DNA of 64,000 nucleotides from CAXBCP01 sp038120765. GTDB lineage: Bacteria > Pseudomonadota > Alphaproteobacteria > MPNO01 > UBA830. The notes below the pieces were generated by a model. That model worked only from the letters and a program-made list of their open reading frames with translations. It was not told where the DNA came from and did no database searches. Within the stretch, counting starts at the first letter, position 1; each line of letters opens with the position of its first letter. Shown piece after piece: positions 16,921 to 25,895 of this stretch. The position numbers and the translations under genes were made by a program. The stretch spans positions 1 through 64,000 of the forward strand of contig JAYOMI010000003.1 of assembly GCA_038120765.1 (NCBI GenBank), given 5' to 3'.

Positions 16921-18197
16921 TTACTCGCCGGCAATGGCCCGGCGTACGGAAACCGCGACGCGCCACACGGCAAAAGCGACGACGGGCAACGCCACCCCGC
17001 CGACGAGGGCCGGGGAGACCGGCAGAATGTCGGCTGCTTCCGCCGCTTCGGCGCCGTAGACGATCAGACTGATGGCATAGTAGCTGATCGCGACAACCGA
17101 CAGGCCTTCGACCGTGCGCTGCAACCTGAGCTGTGCGTTCGCGCGCGTGTCCATCGACTGCAGGAGCTGTTGATTCTGTTCTTCCAGATTGACGTTGATC
17201 CGGGTCCGGAGCAGGTCCGTCGCCTGTCCGATCCGGTGGCTGAGTTCGTTCTGGCGGGCGGCGAGGCTCTGGACCGTGGCCATCGCCGGCGCGAGGCGTC
17301 GATACAGAAAGTCGCCGGCCATCTGCAGGCCGAGCAGGCGCTCCTCGCGCAGTTCCTCGATCCGGCGGGCGACCAGCGTGTCATAGGCCTGCGCGGCGGA
17401 GACGCGAAACGCGGTTTCGGACACCGACAGCTCGACCTGCGCGGAGAGACGCGACAGATCGTCGAGAAGGCGGCGTTCGACGGTGGGATCGTTCGCCGCA
17501 TCCGCCAATTGCCTCGCGATATCGCCCAGAGCGCGTTCGGCGGCGGCGACGGTCGGCAATGCGGCCTTCGCCGCCGGAAAGGCGAGCATGGCCATCGCCT
17601 GGTATGTCTCGATTTCGAGAAGCCGGCGCAGAATGCGCCCCATCTGCCGCGGGCTCAGGGATATGTTGCGCACCAGAATCCGGCCGAATCCGTCCGGATG
17701 GATATCGAAGTCGGTCCAGTACCGGGTGCCGCCATTGACGATCGTCGAGCCGACCAGCTGGCTGTCCGTCAGACGCTTGGTGACGTATTCCAGACCCCTT
17801 TCCGGCATGTCGGACGATTCGACGCATGGGTGGCGCTGATCACCCATCCCGGTAGGCGCTCCAGCCATTCCCTGTCCAGCCGGTCGATCGGCGGCTGGCC
17901 GAAAGGGTCCTCGAAGTCGACGGCTTCGGTGACCGAAATGGAGTAGAAATCGGTGTGTTGCTCCCAGCGGACGGTCAGCGGCCCGATCTCCGCCAGATGA
18001 TGCATGCTGTCCGGGGCGGGTTGCGCGACGCTGCTTTGCCGGCACAGAGCGGCAATATGCGAGCGCACCGTCTCGGCCGTCTCGTCCTCCAGTATCAGGG
18101 CGAGGAAAGACACCCGCGCCGGCGTCGGGACAAGCGCGTAGGGCCTCGCATGAATTTCACTGATGATCGTCTGTCTGAGGGGGTGCTGCGTCAGCAT
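16921..18197 (-). pseudogene. DUF3422 protein, single-base frameshift
   Basis: The N-terminal part, from the ATG at 18197, reads HPLRQTIISEIHARPYALV through LERLPGWVISATHA, as in DUF3422. The rest (VESSDMPERGLEYVTKRLTD and onward to IRRAIAGE-like residues at 16921) lies in another frame. The switch is near 17822-17826, where one added base (GCGTC read as GCCGTC) would restore a protein of about 425 residues, the usual family length. The C-terminal third has a long helical stretch, then two hydrophobic segments. It is therefore probably an inner-membrane protein of unknown function. Both halves are well conserved, so a sequencing slip is as likely as real inactivation. Confidence 0.8.
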
Positions 18198-18436
18198 TTC
18201 GGGGAGTCCTCTGGCGGGCCGGGTCGTGCCGCCCGGTGCGGGCGCGTTCGAGCATTACGTTAACGGCATTCTTCACGGTTGTTGAGCAGAATGTATTTCC
18301 CGCAAGGCCTTCCCGGTATCGGGCGCTGCCGGAAACCCGGAATGCGGGTCGGGGTCGGGAATCATGTCGGGGTTCGCTACCGGCCGTAACGCCATTCCCG
18401 GCTGACCTGACGCGGCACATGCGCTAGAATGCCTGC
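18198..18436. other. Intergenic region, no gene seen
   Basis: This stretch separates the divergent DUF3422 and luciferase-like genes, so it must hold promoters for both. I see no clear -35/-10 pair, dyad or small reading frame with a ribosome site. Confidence 0.5.
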
Positions 18437-19462
18437 ATGGTTCAACTCTCCGTACTCGATCTCGCCAATATCGGCGAAGGCTTCACCCCCGCCGATGCGC
18501 TCGCCAACGCGCTCGATCTCGCGCAGCATGCCGAGGCAGCGGGCTATAATCGTTTCTGGCTGGCCGAACATCACAACCTTGCCGGCATCGCCAGCGCAGC
18601 CACGGCCGTGTGTATCTGCCACGTCGCCGGCGGCACCAGCACGATCCGGGTCGGGGCCGGCGGCGTCATGCTGCCAAACCATTCGCCCATGGTGATCGCC
18701 GAACAGTTCGGCACGCTCGCGACGCTGTTTCCCGGCCGCATCGATCTCGGTCTCGGCCGGGCGCCGGGCACCGATCAGCACACCATGCGGGCGCTGCGCC
18801 GCGGACCGGACTCGTCGGAACATTTTCCCCAGGACGTGGTCGAGCTGCGCGCGTTGCTCGGCCCGCCGCAGAAGGGTCAGTTCCTGCACGCCATCCCCGG
18901 CGAGGACACGAACGTGCCGCTGTGGATCCTCGGGTCGAGCCTGTTCGGCGCGCAGCTCGCGGCAATCCTTGGCCTGCCATACGCCTTTGCATCGCATTTC
19001 GCGCCGCAGGCGCTGATGCAGGCGGTGGAAATCTACCGCGAACGGTTCGAACCGTCGGCGCAGCTTGCCGAGCCTTACGTGATGGTCGGCTGCAACGTGA
19101 TCGTTGCCGACACCGAGGAGGAAGCGAAGCGGCTGTTCACCTCGCCGCAGCAGAACTCCACCCGCATGGTGCGCGGGACCCGCGGCAAGCTGCCGCCGCC
19201 GATCGACGACATCGAGACCTTCTGGACGCCGATGGAAAAGGCGCAGGCGTCGTCGATGCTCGCGTGCTCGTATTACGGTACGCCGGACACGATCAGCGGG
19301 AAGCTCGCGACACTGATCGAGGCGACCGGCGCGGACGAGCTGATGGTCGCGGCCGCGATCTGGGACCACAAGGCGCGCGTGCGTTCTTTTGAGCTGCTGG
19401 CCGGGGCGATGGGGCAGGCGGGCGCACCTGCGGGCGAAGCGGCGGCTGCGCTCCAGGGGTAA
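18437..19462 (+). CDS. Luciferase-like (LLM) flavin-dependent monooxygenase
   Basis: The 341-residue TIM-barrel protein uses reduced FMN or F420-type flavin. The N-terminus LSVLDLANIGEGFTPADAL and the strand YNRFWLAEHHN are typical of the YhbW-like LLM group; IRVGAGGVMLPNHSP and GRIDLGLGRAPGTD follow. GTPDTISGKLATLI near the C-terminus is the usual family end. Substrates are unknown for most of these proteins. It is 5 bp ahead of a MmcQ/YjbR gene and probably shares its transcript. It has the same orientation as, but no obvious functional link to, the genes beyond. Confidence 0.9.
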   Translation: MVQLSVLDLANIGEGFTPADALANALDLAQHAEAAGYNRFWLAEHHNLAGIASAATAVCICHVAGGTSTIRVGAGGVMLPNHSPMVIAEQFGTLATLFPGRIDLGLGRAPGTDQHTMRALRRGPDSSEHFPQDVVELRALLGPPQKGQFLHAIPGEDTNVPLWILGSSLFGAQLAAILGLPYAFASHFAPQALMQAVEIYRERFEPSAQLAEPYVMVGCNVIVADTEEEAKRLFTSPQQNSTRMVRGTRGKLPPPIDDIETFWTPMEKAQASSMLACSYYGTPDTISGKLATLIEATGADELMVAAAIWDHKARVRSFELLAGAMGQAGAPAGEAAAALQG

Positions 19463-19467
19463 TCCCC

Positions 19468-19824
19468 ATGACCTATGAAGACTTCAACGATTTCTGCGGC
19501 GCCCTGCCGGCCGCGACCTATGTGAACCAGTGGGGCGGATCGCACGTCTGGGAGGTCGGGAACAGGATGTTTGCGGTCGGCGGCTGGGCGGATGGAGTGC
19601 CTGCCTACACTTTCAAGGTATCCGACATCGCGTTTGAATTCCTGCGCGATCAGCCGGGCCTGCGGCCGGCGCCGTATCTCGCGTCGCGCGGCCTGAAGTG
19701 GATCCAGCATTTTGCCGCGCCCGGCCTTGCGGATGCCGAATTGCAGGACTTCCTGCGCGACTCCCACGATATCGTTTCCCGCGGCCTGACGAAGAAGCTG
19801 AGGACGGAACTCGGGTTCGTCTGA
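19468..19824 (+). CDS. MmcQ/YjbR family protein
   Basis: This is a small 118-residue protein of the MmcQ/YjbR fold. It starts MTYEDFNDFCGALPAATY and contains the strand HVWEVGNRMFAVGG and the block LASRGLKWIQHF, where the family has a conserved Trp. These proteins have a CyaY-like double-stranded DNA-binding fold, but their role is not settled. It follows the LLM gene by 5 bp and converges on the SnoaL-like gene 15 bp away. Confidence 0.85.
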   Translation: MTYEDFNDFCGALPAATYVNQWGGSHVWEVGNRMFAVGGWADGVPAYTFKVSDIAFEFLRDQPGLRPAPYLASRGLKWIQHFAAPGLADAELQDFLRDSHDIVSRGLTKKLRTELGFV

Positions 19825-19839
19825 GTTGGGCCTGACCGG

Positions 19840-20232
19840 TCAGCTCTCGCCGCCGGCATATTTCCAGTAGGTGTCCTTGCGCAGGACCTTGCCGTCTTCG
19901 TTCAGGTGCCAGAGGTCGCAGCCGAGCCATTCGAGGCGGTTGCCGTTCGCCTCGGTACCGGTGACGGTCCATTCCGAGCACGCCCGGTCGCCACCCGCCC
20001 AATGGCTGTGGATTTCCCAGGACATATCCGGGATGGACGCGAAGCGTTGCAGGCACATGTCGCGGATGGCGGCCTTGCCGCGCAGGGTGGCGCCATCCGG
20101 CGGGGTGCCGCGCGACAAGAGCCATACCGAATCTTCCGCAAAATGTTCGACGATCCCGTCGGCATCGTGATCGTTGAAAGCCTGGCAGATCGTCTCGACG
20201 ATCCGGCGGTTGCGTTTCTCTGTTTCGGTCAT
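19840..20232 (-). CDS. SnoaL/NTF2-like fold protein
   Basis: The 130-residue protein has the cone-shaped NTF2 fold used by polyketide cyclases, ketosteroid isomerase-like enzymes and many small ligand binders. The first helix, RRIVETICQAFNDHDADGIV, and the strands EDSVWLLSRG, SWEIHSHWAGGDRACSEWTV and WLGCDLWHLNEDGKV fit a SnoaL domain. No partner gene gives a substrate. Confidence 0.8.
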   Translation of the reverse strand: MTETEKRNRRIVETICQAFNDHDADGIVEHFAEDSVWLLSRGTPPDGATLRGKAAIRDMCLQRFASIPDMSWEIHSHWAGGDRACSEWTVTGTEANGNRLEWLGCDLWHLNEDGKVLRKDTYWKYAGGES

Positions 20233-20492
20233 CGGTCTGGGTGTCCTGTCGGGGTGGATGGTTTTGTCCGGCGCGATGCGTTTTCGCTCGGGAATGTCGC
20301 GTTCTTCTGCAAAACCGGAAGAACCGCATTGTCCCGGAGACTAAACCGTGCCCCGCCGGATTGGCAACGCCGCCCGGTGAAAATGCCGCCGCCCTCCTGA
20401 TGTCCCGAAATTGTCGTGACAATGCAATTTTAACCTTTTCAGCGTATGCCGATATTAACGGTCAGGCCGTTTGGGCGATAAACTATCAATGT

Positions 20493-20508
20493 AAACAACA
20501 GGTTGTTT
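20493..20508. promoter_or_regulatory. Perfect inverted repeat just upstream of the DUF2336 gene
   Basis: AAACAAC and GTTGTTT form a 7-bp dyad with a 2-base centre, in an AT-rich stretch unlike the flanking genes. A second dyad, ATTGTC-GT-GACAAT, lies at 20410-20423. Either could be an operator for the gene starting near 20517. Such short dyads also arise by chance. Confidence 0.35.
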
Positions 20509-20516
20509 GTGAACGC

Positions 20517-21482
20517 GTGGTAAGTGAATTCAGGTCGCAGGACCAGTTGGCAGGGCTTGACGAAGCGGCCCGTGCGCTCGTGGCGACACGGGTGGGGGCT
20601 GTTCTGTGCGAGCAGGCTACGCTGCCCGCGGATCGCCGCGCCTCGGAGTTGCTGGCGCAGGATCTCGCCCGGGACACGATCGAACGGGTGCGGTGCGCAC
20701 TGTCCGCCGCCATCAGACATGCCCCCCACCTGCCGCGACCGCTCGCAATGATGCTGGCCCATGATGTCGATTCGGTTGCGTGTCCTTTCCTTGAAGTCAC
20801 CGACGTGTTTACCGACGCCGACTGGCAGTCGCTTGTCCTGACCATTTCGCGTAATGCGCGCATCACCGTGGCGCAACGCGAAAGCATGCCGGAACCGCTC
20901 GCCCTGTCGCTTGCCGAAATCGGCGATTCCGTTGTCGGGGAAACCCTGGTGGAAAACGCTGCGACGCCCATGACCGCTTTGGTATGCGATACGTTGCTCA
21001 GGCGTTTCGACTCCGAAATCTGGGTGCTCGATAAAATGGCGGCGCGGGACGACCTTTTGGCTGAGGTGGTGACGCGTCTGACGCTGAAGGTTTCGGCCAC
21101 GGCGCGGGAAAAACTGGCGGCGGCCTACGGACTCGCGGATTTCACCGACCCGGTTGCCGCCGAGGCGGAGAGCGCGGCGCTCCTCGACACGTTCTCATCC
21201 CTGTCGCGCAAGGGCCTCGTCGCCGCCGTGGAAACACTTCATGCCGAGGGGCGGCTGACGCCGTTTCTCTTGCTGGATGCCTTGCGCGCACGACGTCTCG
21301 CCTTCCTCGAGGCGGCGATCTCCGTGATTTCGGGGCGCAGTATCGAACATGTGCGCAGCGTGCTCGAGCGCGCCGGGGAAGCGACCCTGGACGGGTTGCT
21401 CCGGAAAATTGGCGTACCGGAATCGATGCTGGCCGACTTCCGCGTGGAAACTGAGGCCCTGCGCACCGCCAAGAAGTTCTGA
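20517..21482 (+). CDS. DUF2336 protein
   Basis: This helical-repeat protein, about 321 residues from the GTG at 20517, matches the alphaproteobacterial DUF2336 family: LDEAARALVATRVGAVL at the start, then repeated helices such as LPRPLAMMLAHDVDSVACPFLEVT and PEPLALSLAEIGDSVVGETLVENA. The repeats resemble HEAT-type pairs. The frame is open to 20241. The GTG is preferred because the region 20400-20516 is AT-rich with two dyads and looks non-coding, but the ATG at 20400 cannot be excluded and no good ribosome site marks either. The family's role is unknown. Confidence 0.8.
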   Translation: MVSEFRSQDQLAGLDEAARALVATRVGAVLCEQATLPADRRASELLAQDLARDTIERVRCALSAAIRHAPHLPRPLAMMLAHDVDSVACPFLEVTDVFTDADWQSLVLTISRNARITVAQRESMPEPLALSLAEIGDSVVGETLVENAATPMTALVCDTLLRRFDSEIWVLDKMAARDDLLAEVVTRLTLKVSATAREKLAAAYGLADFTDPVAAEAESAALLDTFSSLSRKGLVAAVETLHAEGRLTPFLLLDALRARRLAFLEAAISVISGRSIEHVRSVLERAGEATLDGLLRKIGVPESMLADFRVETEALRTAKKF

Positions 21483-21631
21483 GGCCCGGTATCTGGGCCC
21501 GGCAACTGGGCCTGGCATTTGGGCCCGGCGACCGGCCGCCGATCCGCCGACGGTCCGGAATTTCGTTTTTGCCGAGGATGCATCCGCGGCCCTGTCGGGG
21601 TTATACTGGCCGAAACCGAAAGGCCCCGATC

Positions 21632-22561
21632 ATGACGACCGCCCTTTATACCCATGCAAGTTCCGCCGCCCACGATACAGGTGCGGGCCATCCCGAGCGC
21701 ATCGCCCGTATCGAGGCCGTCAATGCGGCGCTGTCCGGCGAGTCCTGGTCGGCATTGCTGCGCCGGGAAGTGCCGCTGGCGACGAAGGAACAGCTCTCGC
21801 GGGTCCATGCAGGCGGGTATGTCGATCTGATCCTCGAGAATATTCCCGAGGAGGGCTATGCGCATCTTGATTCCGACACCGTGCTCTCGCCGGGTACCGG
21901 CGAGGCGGCGTTGCGCGCCGCCGGGGCGATCATTGCAGCGGTCGATGACGTGGTGGCCGGCACCGCAGACAATGCGTTCTGCGCCGTGCGCCCTCCGGGA
22001 CACCACGCGGAGCCGCAGCGCGGGATGGGGTTCTGCCTGTTCAACAATGTCGCGATCGGCGCGCTCCATGCCCGCAGCGTCCATGGCCTGCAGAAAGTCG
22101 CGATCGTGGATTTCGACGTTCATCATGGCAATGGCACCCAGGCGGCGTTCATCAACGATCCCGACACGCTTTTCGCCTCCACCCACCAGTTTCCCCATTA
22201 CCCGGGGACCGGGGCGGAGAGCGAAACCGGCGTCGGCAATATCTTCAATGCCCCGCTCGATGCCCACGCGGGAGGGGCCGAATTCCGCGCCGCGATGGAG
22301 GGCCGGATTCTGCCCGCGCTGCGTGCCTTTCAGCCCGATATCGTTTTCGTTTCCGCCGGTTTCGACGCCCATGCCCGCGATCCGCTCGCCTCCCTGCGCT
22401 TCGAAGAGGCCGATTTCGAGTGGGCGACGCTCAGACTGCGGGAAATAGCCGGGGAATACGCCTCCGGCAGGCTGATTTCGACGCTGGAGGGCGGGTACGA
22501 CCTCGAGGCGCTCGGAAACAGCGTTCAGGCCCATGCCGGCGCTTTGACGACCCGGGTTTAA
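21632..22561 (+). CDS. Histone deacetylase family protein (acetylpolyamine/acetoin-type deacetylase)
   Basis: The 309-residue zinc hydrolase would remove an acyl group from an amine such as acetylpolyamine. It shows GHPERIARI at the start, the active-site RPPGHHAEP (tandem His about residue 136), the zinc-binding DFDVHHGNGT (about residues 172-181), and HQFPHYPGTG, then SAGFDAHARDP with a further zinc Asp. The ATG at 21632 has AAAGG upstream. Bacterial members are rarely tied to histones. The next gene, xseB, is 115 bp away and unrelated. Confidence 0.92.
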   Translation: MTTALYTHASSAAHDTGAGHPERIARIEAVNAALSGESWSALLRREVPLATKEQLSRVHAGGYVDLILENIPEEGYAHLDSDTVLSPGTGEAALRAAGAIIAAVDDVVAGTADNAFCAVRPPGHHAEPQRGMGFCLFNNVAIGALHARSVHGLQKVAIVDFDVHHGNGTQAAFINDPDTLFASTHQFPHYPGTGAESETGVGNIFNAPLDAHAGGAEFRAAMEGRILPALRAFQPDIVFVSAGFDAHARDPLASLRFEEADFEWATLRLREIAGEYASGRLISTLEGGYDLEALGNSVQAHAGALTTRV

Positions 22562-22570
22562 CCGGCTTCC

Positions 22571-22587
22571 TCCCGCGATCGGCGGGA
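22571..22587 (+). terminator. Weak candidate terminator after the deacetylase gene
   Basis: TCCCGC-GATCG-GCGGGA forms a 6-bp stem with a 5-base loop 10 bases past the stop. It is followed by a mixed T-rich stretch (TTCTGTGACTTTTC) rather than a clean T-run. Confidence 0.35.
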
Positions 22588-22676
22588 TTCTGTGACTTTT
22601 CGGGTTTGATTCACGCTGCGGGTTGCCCCAAGCACCGTCAAATCCTAATCTTTCCCCAACAGGAAAAGGGTGACCC

Positions 22677-22928
22677 ATGGCGGAAAACGCCAAATCGACG
22701 GATATCGCAAAAATGTCGTTCGAAGACGCGCTCGCGGAACTCGAGGAGATCGTGCGCGCGCTTGAAGGCGGCAAGGGAAAGCTGGAAGAGGCGATCACCG
22801 CGTATGAGCGCGGCGCGCAACTGAAAGCCCATTGCGAGAAGAAACTGAAGGAAGCTCAGGCGAAGGTCGAAAAGATCTCGATCGGCGCCGGGGGCGAAGT
22901 CGAGACGGAGCCGGCGAACATTGACTAG
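22677..22928 (+). CDS. xseB: Exodeoxyribonuclease VII small subunit
   Basis: XseB is an 83-residue helical protein that joins several copies to one XseA to make exonuclease VII, which degrades single-stranded DNA. It shows the family core MSFEDALAELEEIVRALEGG, then LEEAITAYERGAQLKAHCEKKLKEAQ. AGGAAAAGGG lies upstream of the ATG. Its stop overlaps the likely start of ispA (TTG at 22921), the usual alphaproteobacterial order xseB-ispA-dxs. xseA is not in the window. Confidence 0.95.
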   Translation: MAENAKSTDIAKMSFEDALAELEEIVRALEGGKGKLEEAITAYERGAQLKAHCEKKLKEAQAKVEKISIGAGGEVETEPANID

Positions 22929-23877
22929 TGCGCCCTCAGCCACGGTTTCAGATACGGTGTCGTCCCGAACGGATGCCGCAACCCCTTCCGCCGCGCCCGT
23001 GAAAGAGGCACTGGCCGGGTTCGCGGACACCATGACGGCGACCCTGGAATCTCTGCTGCCGCAATCCGATGGCCCGGAAAGCCGGCTGTTCGATGCCATG
23101 CGCTACTCGGCGCTCGGGACCGGAAAGTTCCTCCGGCCCTATATTGTGCGCACGGCGGCGTTGATGTTCGATGTGCCGGAAAAGCACTACCTGCGCGCCG
23201 GTGCCGCGGTCGAAATGGTCCACACCTATTCGCTTATCCACGATGACCTGCCGGCAATGGATGACGACGACATGCGTCGCGGACGACCGTCCTGTCATAT
23301 CGCCTTTGACCAGGCGACGGCGATCCTCGCGGGTGATGCCCTGCTGACGCTGTCTTTCGAGGTGCTGGCCGGGGTGGATACCCATCCCGATCCTCAGGTC
23401 CGCAGCGATCTGGTGGCGATGCTTGCCGCCCGTTCCGGCGGGGCGGGGATGGTCGGCGGCCAGATGATAGATCTCGAATGCGAGCATGCGGCCGTTGATG
23501 CCGCGCTGATCGCGCGGCTCGAAACCATGAAAACGGGCGCGCTGATTTCCTATTCCAGCGCCGCCGGGGCCATCCTCGGTCAGGCGGGGGCAGACGCCAT
23601 CAGAACGTTGGAAACATTCGGCTTTGAACTCGGCCTGGCGTTCCAGATTACGGACGATTTGCTTGACGTTGAAGGGGATGAAGACGATGTTGGAAAGAAG
23701 GTCGGCAAGGACGCCGAGGCCGGCAAGGCAACCTTTGTTTCGGCATTGGGGATCGACGGCGCGCGTGAAGAGGCGCGTTGTGTGACGGATCGCGCCCTCT
23801 CCCGGCTGGATACGTTCGGCGCCCGGGCAAACGAGTTGCGCTCCGTCGCTGAATTCGTCCTCGCCCGGAACAACTAG
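22921..23877 (+). CDS. ispA: Farnesyl (or geranyl) diphosphate synthase
   Basis: This polyprenyl synthase of up to 318 residues condenses IPP with DMAPP and GPP. The first Asp-rich motif is DDLPAMDDDD, followed by RRGRPSCH; the second is DDLLDVEGDE. LGTGKFLRPY is the N-terminal substrate block. The start is uncertain. A TTG at 22921 overlaps xseB and gives an extra alanine- and serine-rich N-terminus, while the ATG of MTATLESLLPQ further in would give a shorter protein. It supplies precursors for quinone and haem side chains, which ubiA and ctaB in this window use. Confidence 0.92.
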   Translation: MTSAPSATVSDTVSSRTDAATPSAAPVKEALAGFADTMTATLESLLPQSDGPESRLFDAMRYSALGTGKFLRPYIVRTAALMFDVPEKHYLRAGAAVEMVHTYSLIHDDLPAMDDDDMRRGRPSCHIAFDQATAILAGDALLTLSFEVLAGVDTHPDPQVRSDLVAMLAARSGGAGMVGGQMIDLECEHAAVDAALIARLETMKTGALISYSSAAGAILGQAGADAIRTLETFGFELGLAFQITDDLLDVEGDEDDVGKKVGKDAEAGKATFVSALGIDGAREEARCVTDRALSRLDTFGARANELRSVAEFVLARNN

Positions 23878-23904
23878 ACACGACTGAGACACAGAACCAC
23901 CATG

Positions 23905-23969
23905 TTGACATACATACGCCAGAGTTGTTTCAACAAAATGACGCATAGAATCAAAAGCAGGGGATGCTG
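23905..23969 (+). promoter_or_regulatory. Possible promoter upstream of dxs
   Basis: The 92 bp between ispA and dxs contain TTGACA at 23905-23910 and an inverted TTGTTTCAACAA downstream of it, in AT-richer sequence. The -10 is poor. This may give dxs its own start of transcription apart from ispA. Confidence 0.3.
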
Positions 23970-25892
23970 ATGGCGCCTCAGACGCCGCTTCTCGATCAGA
24001 TCAAAACACCCGCCGATCTGAAGAAATTCGCACCCGAGGATCTGCAGCAGATCGCAGACGAAGTGCGCGCGGAGACCATCGATGCCGTGTCGGTCACCGG
24101 CGGCCATCTCGGCGCCGGTCTTGGCGTGGTCGAGCTCACCGTTGCGCTGCATTACCTCTTCGATACGCCGAAAGACAAGATCGTCTGGGATGTCGGCCAT
24201 CAGGCCTATCCGCATAAAATCCTGACCGGCCGGCGCGACCGGATTCGTACCCTGCGCCAGGGCGGCGGGCTTTCCGGCTTCACCAAGCGGTCGGAAAGCG
24301 AATACGATCCCTTCGGCGCCGCGCATGCCTCGACCTCGATTTCGGCTGCGCTCGGGTTTTCCGTCGCGAGCGACCTGCAGGGCACGCATAACAAGGCCAT
24401 CGCCGTCATCGGCGACGGCGCGATGACCGGCGGCATGGCGTATGAAGCGCTGAACAATGCCGGCGCAATGCACAACAACCTGATCGTCATCCTGAACGAC
24501 AACGACATGTCGATCGCGCCGCCCGTTGGCGCGTTGTCGGCCTATCTGTCGCGGCTGATTTCATCGAAATCCTACCGTTCGCTGCGGGATATCGGCCGGC
24601 AAATGTCGGAAAAATTCCCGCGGCCCATGAAGAAAGCGGCGCAGCGGGCCGAGGAATATGTCCGCGGCATGCTTACCGGCGGCACGTTGTTCGAGGAACT
24701 CGGGTTCTTCTACGTCGGCCCGATCGACGGCCACAATATGGAACACCTGCTTCCCGTCCTCCGCAACGTGCGAGACGACGCCGCCGAAGGCCCCGTGCTG
24801 ATCCATGTCGTGACGCAAAAGGGCAAGGGATACGAGCCCGCGGAGCAGTCGAACGACAAGTATCACGGTGTCGGCAAGTTCAACGTTGTCACCGGTGCGC
24901 TGGACAAGGGAAAGGCGAATGCGCCGAGCTATACCAAGGTCTATGCCGAGGCCCTGATCAAGGAAGCGCGCGACGACGACAAGATCGTCACCATCACGGC
25001 GGCGATGCCGTCCGGCACCGGCGTCGACCTGTTCGAAAAGGAATTCCCGGACCGCACGTTCGATGTCGGTCTTGCCGAGCAGCATGCGGTGACGTTTGCG
25101 GCCGGTCTTGCCGCCGACGGCATGAAGCCGTTTGCCACGATCTATTCGACCTTCCTGCAGCGGGCGTTCGATCAGATCGTTCACGACGTCGCGCTGCAGA
25201 ACCTGCCGGTCCGCTTCGCGATGGACCGCGCCGGCTATGTCGGCGCTGACGGGCAGACCCATTGCGGCGCGTTCGATATCGCCTATCTCGCCTGCCTGCC
25301 GAACATGATCGTCATGGCGCCGGCGGATGAAGCCGAGCTGGTGCACATGGTTGCGACGGCCGTCGATATCGACGGGCAGCCCTGCGCCTTCCGCTATCCG
25401 CGCGGCGAAGGCGTCGGTGTCGAGATGCCGGAGCGCGGCGAGATTCTGCCCATCGGCAAGGGCCGCATCCTGCGCGAAGGGACGAAGATCGCATTGCTGG
25501 CCTATGGCACGCGGCTGCAGGACTGCCTTGACGCAGCGGAAGAATTGAACGCCCTCGGACTGTCGACCACGGTCGCCGATGCGCGGTTCGCTAAACCGCT
25601 TGACGAAGACCTGGTGCGCCGGCTTGCCGCAGAGCACGAGGTTCTGGTCACGATCGAGGAAGGATCGATTGGCGGGTTCGCCACCCAGGTGTCCCACTTC
25701 CTCGCGGTGCAGGGTATTTTCGATGCGGGGCTGAAGTTCCGCCCGCTGGTCATGCCAGATACGTTCATGGATCAGGATTCGCCGCGCCGCCAGGTCGAAC
25801 TGGCCGGCCTCACCTGCCCCGACATCGTCGCCACGGCGATGACGGCGCTCGGTGTCGAGGGTAAATCCGAGACGGCCCAGGGGAGGGCCTGA
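23970..25892 (+). CDS. dxs: 1-deoxy-D-xylulose-5-phosphate synthase
   Basis: The 640-residue thiamine-diphosphate enzyme is the first step of the MEP isoprenoid pathway, joining pyruvate and glyceraldehyde 3-phosphate. The cofactor motif is GDGAMTGGMAYEALNNAG, followed by NDNDMSIAPPVGALS. The transketolase-like middle domain has VGLAEQHAVTFAAGLA and DRAGYVGADGQTHCG, and the C-terminal block is RYPRGEGVGV. The second ATG (23970) is preferred to 23964 because AGGGG then lies about 6 bases upstream. It ends three bases before the apparent start of tlyA, whose ribosome site is inside the dxs 3' end. Confidence 0.97.
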   Translation: MAPQTPLLDQIKTPADLKKFAPEDLQQIADEVRAETIDAVSVTGGHLGAGLGVVELTVALHYLFDTPKDKIVWDVGHQAYPHKILTGRRDRIRTLRQGGGLSGFTKRSESEYDPFGAAHASTSISAALGFSVASDLQGTHNKAIAVIGDGAMTGGMAYEALNNAGAMHNNLIVILNDNDMSIAPPVGALSAYLSRLISSKSYRSLRDIGRQMSEKFPRPMKKAAQRAEEYVRGMLTGGTLFEELGFFYVGPIDGHNMEHLLPVLRNVRDDAAEGPVLIHVVTQKGKGYEPAEQSNDKYHGVGKFNVVTGALDKGKANAPSYTKVYAEALIKEARDDDKIVTITAAMPSGTGVDLFEKEFPDRTFDVGLAEQHAVTFAAGLAADGMKPFATIYSTFLQRAFDQIVHDVALQNLPVRFAMDRAGYVGADGQTHCGAFDIAYLACLPNMIVMAPADEAELVHMVATAVDIDGQPCAFRYPRGEGVGVEMPERGEILPIGKGRILREGTKIALLAYGTRLQDCLDAAEELNALGLSTTVADARFAKPLDEDLVRRLAAEHEVLVTIEEGSIGGFATQVSHFLAVQGIFDAGLKFRPLVMPDTFMDQDSPRRQVELAGLTCPDIVATAMTALGVEGKSETAQGRA

Positions 25893-25895
25893 CCC

